A stretch of 64,000 nt of DNA from Stercorarius parasiticus (Eukaryota; Chordata; Aves; Charadriiformes; Stercorariidae). The notes beneath the pieces are model-generated. The model worked only from the letters and a program-made list of their open reading frames with translations, had not been told where the DNA came from and searched no databases. Both the position numbers and the translations under genes were made by a program. Location of the stretch: assembly GCA_013396915.1 (NCBI GenBank), contig VWZL01000681.1:65886-129885 (forward strand), written 5' to 3'. Each line of letters opens with the position of its first letter. Within the stretch, counting starts at the first letter, position 1. This document shows, one piece after another, positions 1-11,000 of the stretch.

Positions 1-1571
1 GTCTCTTAAATCTCTTTCTTTTAACTTCTTTCTTTTTTATATATGTATTTTTTAATAGAAACAACTTCTTATACCAAAGATCTGAAATGTAAAAATGAGA
101 GATACTAAAAACAGTAAATATTTTTTTTTACTTTTTTTTTTTTCCCGATTTCATTCACCAAATTCAGAAAAAAGTTTTTGGCTTTTCTCAGAGAATTTAT
201 TATTGCCAAAAATGATTTTTTTTTTTTACTTTTGCATGTTTCCAAAGATAACATCCCCTTCTTTCCCTGAATTCTACATTATTTTCGAAAAAGGACATTT
301 GTTGTATCACTGAAGATCACACAGTGAAAACAAAAGGTCTGCTGGCAATTCTCAGGCACTGTCAGTGCCATAAGCTTGACTTCTTTACATTACTACTTTC
401 AGTTACACCATCTTTACATTTATATATTCTTATACACAACCCACAAACAATCAGACAATAGAGATTTTTAAGATAGTAAAATAGAGAAGGAAAAATTAAA
501 TATATTTTTCAGAGGAGTAAGCCCAGGTGCAAAAACTCAAGATAGCATGGCAGAAATCTGCCTCAGAACTTGGTATCTGAACACAGAAATGACCATTCTT
601 CTTCAAAATGTATATTGGAACCTCAAGCCAGGAGAAGTCATTTTCAGAATCTGTAGTATGTGTTTTTTCCTGGCAGATCAGGATGGTAATGTACACTAAA
701 GGACACAGGATAATCTTTTGTCCTGTTTTAACTCAAACTATAGAGATCTAAAGCTGCTTTTTTTTTTTCTTTTTTATGAAAGCCCAAGAAAATGCACAAA
801 AGGGATTTAGTAAACAAAAATAATATGAAAATGACTAAGATATCTAGAAGCAAAATAATATGGCAGTGTTGGCAAAACTTATTGTGATCTACTCATTCCC
901 TTCCATTAACTGAAACTTTACAGTGCTGTAATTCCCTCCCTACTTTATGTAAAAATATGAAGAGGGATGGCCTTAACTAGATCACGTTCTCTGAGACTCT
1001 AAATCCCTCCACCGGATGTAAGGACTCTTCAAAGAGGATAACCCTAATGCAAAATGAGGTTATTCTGGATCCAGTTCAAGGGAATGAGCCAAGCATGATT
1101 AGCACCATAAGGCTGCATCTACAGAACATCTTGTACAAACAGTATTAGAAATATTAAGTCAGGAAAACACAATGTGTACAAGAAAATACAAGCACAGTGA
1201 TTTTAGGGAGGCTGACATTGATAGGAATTAAGTACTACAGGACATACTGATTCATATTTCATAACAGCGTTACAGGTGTGCATAATAAAATTCCATAGGT
1301 TAAATCTACTTCCCCAGATTTGGAAATGCCTACAAAAGTAACAAGAAACATAACAAAAGCCAGATAATATAAAATTTGCCCCATAATCCACTACCATATT
1401 TTAATTTATTATTATTATTTATTAATTAATGAATCGGTGTAGTTGGTGCCTGGATGCTGAAGTGATGGGTATGTTATAAATGTCAAGTTGTAAAACTTTG
1501 CATGGGTTCTTGATAGGATTTAGCATGAATATTTCCATTTGCAAGAAGCCGTAGTTGAAGATTAACCTTAT
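1..1571. other. AT-rich non-coding DNA, nothing recognised
   Basis: Contains short A and T homopolymers and no open frame with coding character. The longest frames are about 65-70 codons, Phe/Ser-rich, and follow the T-runs. I see no splice-flanked exon, RNA gene or repeat that I can name. Confidence 0.6.
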
Positions 1572-1669
1572 CTAGTTGAAGATGTCCCTGCTCATTGCAG
1601 GGGAGGTTCGACTAGACGACCTTTATAGGTCCCTTCCAGCCCAAATTATTCTATGATTCTATGATTCTA
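1572..1669 (+). mobile_element. CR1 LINE, 3' terminal fragment
   Basis: About 98 bases matching the end of an avian CR1: a 'gaggttcgactagacgac' segment, then 'aggtcccttccagccc', then the tandem tail 'ttctatgattctatgattct'. This is the non-coding 3' end plus the last few bases before it, so the copy is extremely 5'-truncated, as is usual for CR1. CR1 elements insert by target-primed reverse transcription and end in a short octamer repeat rather than poly-A, which is what is seen. The tail octamers give the orientation. Confidence 0.85.
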
Positions 1670-2670
1670 AGACCTTGCCATTTGTTCTAGTTCACTGTGA
1701 TGTTCATTGTGTCAAAAATGAAAGAAAATCTTTCGAAGTGCCGAACTTACCTAGTAGGAAACTGATCTTTTAACAGAAATTATTTCTAAATTACTTGAGA
1801 ATAAAAACAAAAAACCAAAAAACCACAAGCCACAAAACCCAGCCATACGTCTGTCCATTAAAACAACAATACAGAATTCCTGAGAAAGAAAATAAGCTGC
1901 AAAGTCAAAGTATTAAGTGCCTCACGTCATTTATAGAAAAAGCTTGGTGTCACACAGATATAAAAGGACATTTACACGTGACTAACCAATAGAGCTGACC
2001 TCCCAGCAATGGGTGGCTGAACATACCCTTCAAAAGCAACTGGGGAGGAATGGACTTCTGCATCAGCAAGAGCCATCAACTTATCATCTAACGTGTCTTC
2101 AGGAAGGATACTTCTCACCTGGCTTCATCAATTCGACATGTAGTCTCTATCCATAATCAGTGTACGGAGAGAAATAGCTCCAGACAGCAATCCGTCTTGT
2201 GCTCAGACACCTACAACATGTGGACTGACACTACCCCAGGAAGTTTTCTCCACGGACTGTGGAGAGAGTCAACATTACCAGCTTTGGCTGGGCAACTCAG
2301 CTGGGATGGTCTCAGACTCTGCCAACTCTCATCTATGACATATATGCCCTTTCCTCTATGCCTTCTACCAGCTAGGAATCCTACCCATGTACAGCTTGCA
2401 GCCACGCTTAACTTTCTTACCATCTACCATTTCTGGTCTTTATCAGTAACTGCTGTAACGTATGCAAATGACAATCTTTATACAGAAGCTGCCAGAAACT
2501 GCACTCTTACGTATCTTCCTCCACTTTTTACAAAATGATGCTATGTCAACATATATATTTCCGTGAAGTAAACCTATTAAAAATTAATGTTGTTTTACCT
2601 ATTGCATGAAAATATTTCTTACATTAAATGTTTAAATAGCCAGTGAAATTAAGTTCAACATTTATACTAA
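1670..2670. other. non-coding, includes a weak open frame of 113 codons
   Basis: The frame at 2197-2538 (+) is open but has no recognisable domain, and the opposite strand is open over part of the same stretch. I found no acceptor or donor pair that ties it to the acidic blocks downstream. It could be chance. Otherwise this is AT-rich DNA with an A-rich patch at 1801-1870. Confidence 0.45.
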
Positions 2671-3201
2671 GATGTTTTTAAAGCTTCAAAGACAAACAAT
2701 CATAATAAAAAATGTTCTTGTTTAATCTACAAAATAAGTACATTTGATTTTAATTATCTGGATAATGACCGAGCAAGTACATCAGGCACATCCCTTCCAA
2801 GAGATAATGAAAGGCACAGAGGAGCAAACAATGTCCCTGAGAATAGACCAACGCATTCTGACTCTAAAGATGACTCCAGTAATGAAAATCTGTCTTTTGC
2901 AAATGACTTATCTTCTGAGGACTGCACTGAAGATGTTGAAAATCAGGATGATGCATGTGAAAATAAAATTATCAATATGAAGATGAGGAACAGCGGTCTA
3001 TCACTGAAGAGCTGTTTGATAATAATGAAATTGAGGAAACAGCTAGTGGTACAGAAACAAATGAAAGCAGAGGAAATGTCAATGATTACAGTGAATCAGT
3101 AACTATTTCTTTAAATGCAAGAGGAAGAGATAGCAGACAGCGAGGAAATACACTAGACAATGATGTTCCTGACTCAGTAATGAACTCAAAGGACTAAAAA
3201 G
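2671..3201 (+). pseudogene. exon-like acidic block, frameshifted and with an in-frame stop
   Basis: From 2671 a frame stays open (for example DFNYLDNDRASTSGTSLPRD from 2746) and encodes a hydrophilic stretch rich in Asp, Glu, Ser and Asn. At the A-run 2965-2968 the coding signal moves to another frame, consistent with loss of one A, and continues as the same kind of sequence (YEDEEQRSITEELFDNNE and onward) to MNSKD at 3183-3194. A TAA follows at 3195-3197, then AAA G and a GT at 3202 in a donor-like context (aaaag|gttaga). The low-complexity acidic composition resembles secreted phosphoproteins or disordered tails of nuclear proteins, but I do not recognise the family. The upstream boundary is uncertain: an acceptor at 'aaaataag' ending about 2738 is possible. 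One frameshift plus one stop favour a decayed gene over an assembly error, though a single-base homopolymer error could account for the frameshift alone. Confidence 0.5.
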
Positions 3202-3473
3202 GTTAGATTAGAAAGAAGGAGGAAAAAAAAGAAATAAAGAAATAAACTTTGCTGATGAACTAAGACTGTTAATACACTGCATTCAGATCTAAGTAGGCAC
3301 TTCATGGCATTATTACTATTCCCAGATCCTTAGAGGGGCTGAAAAGGATGAATCAATGGGAGGCGTAGGTGCTTAGGCCCTCTTGGGATTTGGCTCTTCA
3401 TCTTCCCTGAAATTAAGACTCATGTTGACTATGCAAGGAAATAACCTTCTGTTTATCTTAATCTTCACATTAG
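3202..3473 (+). other. putative 272-bp GT-AG intron between the acidic blocks
   Basis: Begins with GTTAGA after AAAAG and ends in a pyrimidine-leaning tract 'tttatcttaatcttcacattag'. Removing it joins G (3201) to CT (3474) as an alanine codon, so the phase is conserved across the junction even though a stop lies three codons upstream. Confidence 0.4.
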
Positions 3474-3565
3474 CTGATGATACTAGCAGCAGTACTGATG
3501 AAAATGTACCTGATGTAACACCACCACAGGAAACTAATGATCATAATGAATCCACTTGCTACTGA
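3474..3565 (+). pseudogene. terminal exon-like block, acidic Ser/Thr/Asp-rich C-terminus
   Basis: After the acceptor AG at 3472-3473 the frame reads ADDTSSSTDENVPDVTPPQE and ends, about 10 codons later, in TCY and a TGA at 3563-3565. The composition matches the preceding acidic block, and the splice phase fits it exactly. About 30 codons long. I cannot name the protein. If the upstream lesions are real this is the last exon of a dead gene; if they are sequencing errors it is the last exon of a live one. Confidence 0.45.
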
Positions 3566-4159
3566 ACTACAAGGATGCAAGCACATACATCTGTTTAAAA
3601 ACAAAAACAAACAAACAAAACCTAAAAGCAGATAGTTTTTTAACACAAACAGGTGTTTCCATTATCAGTGTCTTCCTGCTTGATACATTTACTTGTGGCC
3701 CTTTCTTTACCCTCTTTAAATACATTTTTCATAAATAATCTGTAAAAAATTCAGCTTTTTCTACTCCTCACTGACATACCACCACAGAGATTTCAAAAGA
3801 CTTGCAGCTTTTACTATCTCTAATCGACATTGTGTGATGGCTGATTAATCTCTTTCTTTCCTTTTCATCTAAAGATAATCAGTGGTTAACTGGTACATAA
3901 CATCAGTTCCTGAAGCAGTTAATGCTCTGTCGGACCGATGTTTAGAAGTTTGTAACTTGACCATAAATTATCACCTTCAACTGATTTTTAACTGGAATGA
4001 TTATTTACAATATTCTATTAAAGAATTTTAAGAACCAAAATAACACAAAAATGTTACTGAACTTTTGAACAAATGTGGCCTTCATAATTTCATACCAAGG
4101 GTTGCATTTTCTGCCTAGGCTTAATCACAGTGTCAAATTGTTGGGCCATTTTTTAATTT
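3566..4159. other. non-coding, nothing recognised
   Basis: AT-rich DNA with an 'aaacaaacaaac' patch near 3600-3622. If the acidic blocks belong to a gene, this would hold its 3' untranslated region. 'cataaataatc' near 3731 is not a clear AATAAA signal. Confidence 0.4.
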
Positions 4160-4260
4160 TTAGACAACAGGACAGAAAACAAAACAAAAAGGAAGCATTC
4201 TTTCACATAACACACAACCAAACTGTGCGATTCATATTGGATGTTGCAGAAGCCACATCA
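4160..4260 (+). mobile_element. ancient CR1/L3-type LINE, ORF2 C-terminal scrap
   Basis: The translation contains KQNKKEAFFHITHNQTVRF followed by DVAEATSE. This matches the pattern near the end of CR1/L3 ORF2, where a Lys/Arg-rich run leads into 'FF..r.tvn.WN.LP..VVEA.s'. The conserved Trp-Asn-x-Leu-Pro part is lost. The divergence from the CR1 copies at 4.7 and 14.1 kb shows it is far older than them. Both ends are indistinct. Confidence 0.6.
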
Positions 4261-4714
4261 GAATAAGGACACATTGAAATGAAATAGTTTTAAAAACAAT
4301 TACATAAAATCATGGAAGAAAAGTGTCTTAGAACTGTTAGACATTAATGTTGCAGGCATAATCACCAACTCAATAACACATGCATAGGAAACTGTGCCAG
4401 TGGTTACCTAATGCCATGCATTGAAACTGTGTAGATACCAAAGAGCATTTGTTCTTGTTTTAAAGCAAGAATTTTATCTCTAGGCGAAACGAGGTAGATC
4501 AGCATTATTTTTTTGAGAGGATAGAGAAGAGTTTTAGACTTTAACAAGTTTTAGATATGAAAGTCAAGGATGTGTCTCAGCGTATGCAGGTAATGAACTA
4601 ACAGTAAAGAGGGTCAAGAAAGGTCAGGGCACTGAAGTTGCAATTGAGGATGTGTCCAACAGTGACTGAAGCAGCAGAGACATCCAGGGGTATGGAACAA
4701 CTTAGAAGTTAAAC

Positions 4715-5341
4715 CTATGGAGATGTGCCCTTGTCGCCAAGAAGGCCAACGGAATTCTGGGCTGCATAGGGAAGAGTGTGGCCAGCAGGTCAAGGGAGGT
4801 CATTCTCCCCCTCTACTCTGCACTGGTGAGGCCACAACTGCAATACTGTGTCCAGTTCCTGGTTCAAGAGAGACAGGGAACTACTGGAGAGAGTCCAGCG
4901 TAGGGCAAAAAAGATGACTGAGGGATTGGAGCATCTCCCGTATGAGGAAAGGCTGAGAGAGCTGGGACTCTTTAGCCTGGAGAAGAGAAGGCTGAGGGGA
5001 GACCTTATTAATGTTTACAAGTATCTAGAGGGTGGGTTTAAGGACGATGGAGACAGACTCTTTTCAGTGGTTCCCAGTAACAGGATGAGGGGTAACGGGC
5101 ACAAGCTGGAACATAGGAAGTTCCAATCAAATATGAGAAAAAACTTCTTTGCGGTGAGGGTGACAGAGCACTGGAACAGGCTGCCCAGGGAGGTTGTGGA
5201 GTCCCCTTCTCCGGAGACTTTCAAGACCCGCCTGGATGCAGTCCTGAGTAATGTGGTCTGGCCAATCCTGCTTTAGCAGGGGAGATGGACTAGATGATCT
5301 CCAGAGGTCCCTTCCAACTCTGAAATTCCGTGATTCCATGA
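4715..5341 (+). mobile_element. CR1 LINE, 5'-truncated, with ORF2 C-terminus and 3' tail
   Basis: About 625 bases of CR1. It starts near 'gtgcccttgtcgccaagaag', inside ORF2 downstream of the reverse-transcriptase catalytic core, and runs through the conserved C-terminal segment ([37 protein letters not shown], then [20 protein letters not shown]). It ends with the non-coding tail 'gaaattccgtgattccatgat'. The reading frame changes near 4858-4866, where the usual CR1 sequence 'cagttctgggctccccagttcaag' is shortened, so a small deletion has broken the frame. From 4848 to 5276 the frame is still open, which implies a moderately young copy. It lacks the endonuclease and the RT core and cannot move on its own. 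Confidence 0.93.
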
Positions 5342-8013
5342 TCAAAAAAAGTGGAGACAATCAAAGGTTATAGTTGTAGGTGTAAACCATCTCACTGGAT
5401 GAAAAAGAGATAATGTGAGTGGAGGAATGAAGAACCACAAAGCAGCTGCAAATGCGGCATTCAACAGGTCTAGATATGGAGAAGGGACATCCATTTTTAC
5501 TGAGAGAGGTGTACAGGTAGCTGATTTCAGAAACTGTTCCTTCTCTCCAGTAGGATGAGGATAATTGAAAATAATGGAAATGGCTGGTAGATGCCACATG
5601 GAGAATCTAAGGATGATGACATGTCTGTGAGGTCAAGACCAAAGGTCCTATAAACAGGGATGTGAACAAGTCATAAAATAAGACAGAGAAGAGATAAGAA
5701 ACATTGTTAGAAGTAAAAGAGAAAAAATAAAATGAAGGAAGGTCCCAGCAGGTACCACTGAATTATTTTTTTTTTTTGGTAGGCTACTGTAGAAACAGAT
5801 AGATGTGGTACCAAAAGTCCAGGCAGGAAATATCAAGCCTATAATGAAAGAAACTGACTGCTTTGGGTCATTCCCCCTTCCCAAATAATGAAAACATTTA
5901 TAAGGTAACTATCAAATTCTTTACTCTGTTGTCTGAAGTTCTGAGGGAGGAAAACCCCATATGACTAATTACTTTTTCTGTTTACCTTAAAAGTATCAAG
6001 GAGCGAAAAGAGGCAGGAAGAAACTCAGTTAAAATTATCAAAAACTGTGTGCATCACATGAGAATGTGAAAATAACATATTCACTGTTTCTGGAAAAGCA
6101 AAGAATTAGAGGCAAAAAAAATGGATAGAGACTTGTACGCTCATGTGTAGCAAAAACAATGATGCAAATTGTTGCTACCTGCTTACTGCATTGTGAAGCA
6201 TATTGTACTTCAGAGCATTATCTGTATTTTAATTCAGGTCAAAGAACATATTTAAGGTATTTTCTATGATTCTTGGGCAAACTTAGATGAATAAAGAATG
6301 AGATGAGTAGTTTCTGATACTATAGATGTGTAAAAATCAAAGGAAAAGCGCTTCCATTCACTCCTTTGAGCTTTCAGAATGCCTCTAGGTCTTTCCATTC
6401 GAAGACAGAAGTCCCTTAGAAGGATCAGAAAACAATATTCTATTGGGAGCAATTTGATATCTGTAATACAGTTGCTCCTCAAAAAAAAAAAAAAAACAAA
6501 AAAACACCAACCAAAAAAACAAATGTAATGTAAAAATGCTTAAGATAAAAAGAGCAATTTAGATCTTAGCTGTGCAAAGTCAAGCACACAAGAAGTATGT
6601 TTCATTTGAAATGATGCAAATTATCTTACATTATCTTACCATCTTGGCTATGTAACCAAGCACTTCAAGGGTTTGTCTGACTATTAAAGTGATAAGAAAG
6701 AGCACAAGAATTGCCAATGCTACTTCACAATTTTACAGGATACAAGCAAGCAAAAAATATTCAGGACATTCAGGACACTATTGAACGCTGCTATTTAAAC
6801 TAAATCCTCTTTCACATACAGAAGACTCATGCAACAACTGCAAAGTGATCCACACGTATCACGTTTTAAAACATAACCAATATACGTATCAGGAAAGAGG
6901 CATCAGTTCAGTAGTATTAATGCAGTCCTGTCTTTAGGAGCGTGGGACTGGAAGGGCACAGGTGGGTCACCAAGGCTAGATGCCCACAGCTGTGGGCAGC
7001 AGATGCTGGGTTCAAGGAGGTCTGCTGAGCATATGCTCCGAAACTACCTCACCCAAGAAGCCATAGAACAATTCCCTTCCCCATGTCATAAATAGTAAAC
7101 CTGAAGTGCAACCAAAGCTATAATGTGTCCAAGAAAGAGGGTGAGATCCGTCAGAGTTCTAGACCTCTCCAAACAGCAGGGGCATAGCCAATATAACTGC
7201 CTACGTGCTCCTAGAAAATTGGCCACAAAACTTGCTACAGAGAGGTACAAAATAACCCATCTCTCCTTGAAACATTGGTCCTGAGATAAAAAAAAAATAA
7301 ATAGACTGTTGTTCTTAAATCCAGTGGTTTGTTTAGCCCTAAATATTTAAACAAGGCACACAGTCCAAGTACAGGAGATATTTTAAAGACCCTATAATAG
7401 CAAGTGCACACTGCTTTATAGCTCTGGGAGAATTTTAGAATGCATTAAAAATTTAAATTTTCAAGTTTAAAATTTTAAAAAGTCTCTCTGTAGTAAGACA
7501 CTGTTATTGCTGCACACTTGCTTTGCAGGTACCCAGGAAGATGACTGTCTTCAGGGAAAAGAAGGAAGACCCTGCTGAGGTTCCTCAGCAGTCATGTAAC
7601 ACTATTACTGCTATCTCATTTTCTTCTTTACTTTCCTTCCCTTTCTACACAACAGCGGGATATTTTTTCTGCTCTGAGGTGTAAGAAGCAACTTTCTGAA
7701 GGTACTTTGCTGAGAACAGCTGATTCAACATTACAGCTTTGTCTCTCCAGGATTGGTACTCTTAGAGGGATTTATCTCAGCTAACTTTGGCTACCTAAAA
7801 ATTAAATTTTTTACCTGAGGTCATTATCCAGCATCTTCTCATTAAGTATAAGGAAGAAAAGCACCTTCAGAGGTTACGTCACCCTAAAATGAATGCATAG
7901 AACTGGTAGGGAAGGGGACCCGCTGAAGGCAATCTTTATGAGGACCAAATTTTGGGCCATTTTTTAAGTAGTGCCGGATGTCAGATCCTTGCAGGTGATT
8001 TCCAAATTTGAAA
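5342..8013. other. non-coding, one weak CR1-like 3' end, A-rich tract
   Basis: No coding signal. Poly-A at 6481-6497 is followed by A/C-rich low complexity to about 6520. AT-rich self-complementary words lie near 7445-7485. The 6948-7015 stretch is listed separately as a possible CR1 end. Confidence 0.5.
6948..7015 (-). mobile_element. possible old CR1 3' end, minus strand
   Basis: 'gggactggaagggcac' followed by 'gggtcaccaaggctagatgccc' and 'ctgtgggcag' resembles the reverse complement of an old CR1 3' end (typically ggactggaagggacc, then a gtcat-ctagtcc run, then a ggcag motif). The similarity stops within about 70 bases and the octamer tail is not evident, so this may be chance. Confidence 0.35.
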
Positions 8014-8036
8014 GGGGGGTGGGGAGGGCAGATGGG
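8014..8036 (+). other. canonical G-quadruplex motif
   Basis: Four G-runs of 6, 4, 3 and 3 separated by loops of 1, 1 and 5 bases (T, A, CAGAT). This meets the usual G3+ with N1-7 loops definition on the plus strand. The setting is AT-rich, and no promoter-like features flank it. Confidence 0.75.
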
Positions 8037-11000
8037 AGTGATCCAGAGTCTCTCTCTGTCCTATATGTGACTTGTTTTACTCACACACATAGGTACACAC
8101 GTGTAGATACAAACACAGAGGGTAGCTGATTGCACTCAGCAAATACAAGACTGCGAATGGCTTTGGCCATAATTTTTCAGAAAATACATTACTGGGGGGA
8201 GATAAGAAGAATGACTGTAACTGAATTTAATTGGAATTAACACCTGACTCTAGAACATCTATGAAACACTGTGCGACCCTATGAATGTCAATGAGACACC
8301 ATTTACCATGAGGAATCGCCTTCCTCTTCCCATACCTAACACAGCTAAAGCTGCCTCTCCTCTCGTGGCCTGAGGACACTGACTACTTTCAGTGTTGTTA
8401 GAAAAACAAATCTTGACAAATTTGTAACCTCAGCATTTCCATCTCCAGCGCCAAGTGTTGGGCGGGCACAGAGAACACGGATGGGTGCTGTTCTGGGATG
8501 GGGACACGTAAAGAGCCATGATAAACATCTTGCTCTTCCCTCCAGTTTCTTTTTCTTTTCTTTCCTTTCCTCTCTCCCCACAGCTCCACTTTGAAGCTTG
8601 GCATCAAATGGCCAAGAAGCTGAATCAGAAAGCCGTAGCGCAGCTCCCAAATTTATCTGCTGCACTCAAGCCCACTAAAGTAGGATAGGAAGGGAAACAG
8701 GAATTTCCCCTTCGAAACTTTGCTTGAGTGATCCTGCCACGGCAGCACTTCAAAGCGAAGCTGTTCCTTCCCCTCCCAGGCCAGCTTCCACCCTCAGCAA
8801 CTCCACAGAGCAGCTGGGCTCATTAAAGCCTTAACAGCACAGGAAACGGCGCAAAGAACTAAATGAATTTAAGCGCTTCATTTATTTATTTTGATGTATA
8901 AATTAAACAACCTTGTCATAAATCTGGTAGCAAATCCTGGCCACATCAGAAAAAGAAGCCAGCAAACATTTCCGAGGGAAAATTGAAAGTCCCTTTAGTT
9001 CTCTCGATAACAATTCTTCTTTGTCAAAGCTCATCCCCAAATCTGCTTTACAACAGGCTGATTTAGATCAAGGCAAAACTACAAAGAGGAAAATCCCTAT
9101 GGAGAAAAGCCCGGATCCTTTTTAAAACAATTGGGTTCCAAAGATGGACAATAGGCTAACAAAAGGATGCTACCTCTTTAAATAGGAGTTTTAACTCATC
9201 CCTTTCTAATTATTCATGTAAATTAAATTCTACAAGTGAAGAAAAATTCATAAAAGTCATACTTATTCATCTCAGAGGGAGATCTGGCATATGAATAGTG
9301 CCCATAACCTCAGAAGGTGAAATGTAGAAAATATCACAGGCAACTCCCACCTCAAGTTAACTGAACCAAAAAAAGGGAGAATCCTGATGTGAAGGAGACT
9401 TGAAGGAGATCCTCCCTAATCGCTTCTTAATAGACTCGCAGCCTGACACAGGAAACAAATCAGGAATTCTGAGGACGTGTAATTGTTAATCACTTGCATT
9501 CACTATCAAATTCAGTAAGAACTTAGAAGCACAGACAATGAACTTTATCACGCTGAAAAATAAGGCTTATTGCTAAGGGTATTCACTGGCTTCTATAATG
9601 TACTAAAGCAAAAGCTCCAGCCATGACAATTCCATTGTACTTCCATAGTTATTTATTTGCCTCCAGTGAAGAGAGGGGGAAAAAAAAATCATTATCAGTT
9701 GTAATCAATACATTTCATAAGCAATTTTTTTCTGAAGGATTTAGCAATACTAGATTTATAGTTCTAACCTGTTCAAAATACTTATTAGACTTTCAAAAGA
9801 TGAAACAGACTGAGCTTCTCTGGGAAAAGAAAAAAAGCCCAGAAGAAAGAAATTGAATTAATAGCTCTTACCACACCACCACACTCTGTATTAATGAACA
9901 TTGTGGCAGAGTGACAGTGCAACTTGGAAAACTGAAATTTAATTCTTTTTTCATAGTTGCCCTCCTAGAAAGGAACAATGGGGTTTGCAAACAGGGTAGT
10001 CAAAAAAGCAGCTAGAAGGTCTGCAGAATAAACCACATAATTTGACACAAAAATAGTTAAAAGAATGAGGAAAACTATATTAAGGCTAATTAGGCAGGTG
10101 TTTACTCAGTGCCAAACCAACAGACCCACACATACCTCCTTTTCATTAAACCTTCCTGTCCAGAGGCATGAAAGAATACCGCACTGGGGTTTTCTCTGCC
10201 CAGAAAAGCTACTCTAACAGAAATGGTTGCAACCCCTGGTGAGGTTTCCAGATCATGAATAGTTTGTTATTTTATTCCACTAAGCCTTCCCAGTATAAAT
10301 ACAGCTTATGCTGACAAAAGGGTGCTTTACTTAGTAGAACTTCTTAAGCCAGCTCTTCAAACAGGAGCTCTAGTAGTGAAAGCAGGTTCTTTTTTTTTTC
10401 CCCTTTGGTGTTGTCACTGCCTCTACACTCCACCTTCTGTCAAAATGGAAATACTGTGACAAGTAAAATTACGTTCTGGCCAGCACAAAATACAAGCCAA
10501 AGTTTCTAGTGTAGCCTTCGCCCTAGTGTGAATGCAATCGGAACAGATACCTCTGTGCATGGGTATACCCACACAACTTCACTCATTACAGTGTGAAAAG
10601 AGATTGCCCGGATATGGAACTTTATGTATATATATCTATCTATATTCTGTACACATATGCATATAAACACACACATTTACCATATGTGTATGTATATAAC
10701 TGCACCCATAGTTAAATTGCACCAGTATATCAACACAAAATAAAGATGACACCTCCACCAGCTGATAGAGCAACACAGATTTCACCTGGAAGCAGAGCCT
10801 CGTACAATACCAGAATTACAATGTTAGGCTGAGATGAAAGTTCCCAGAAACAGCTTTACCCTGTAATTGGGCCAGTTACTGGTTCCTCTTCAGTGAGTTT
10901 CCTGACAGGAGCCCCTATCCTCAGAAGGTTTGTTGCTTACAATTGCCTGCTTCAACCTCTCCCTGCATCTAATTGCCAGCTTTCTTGTGTTGCAGATGGA

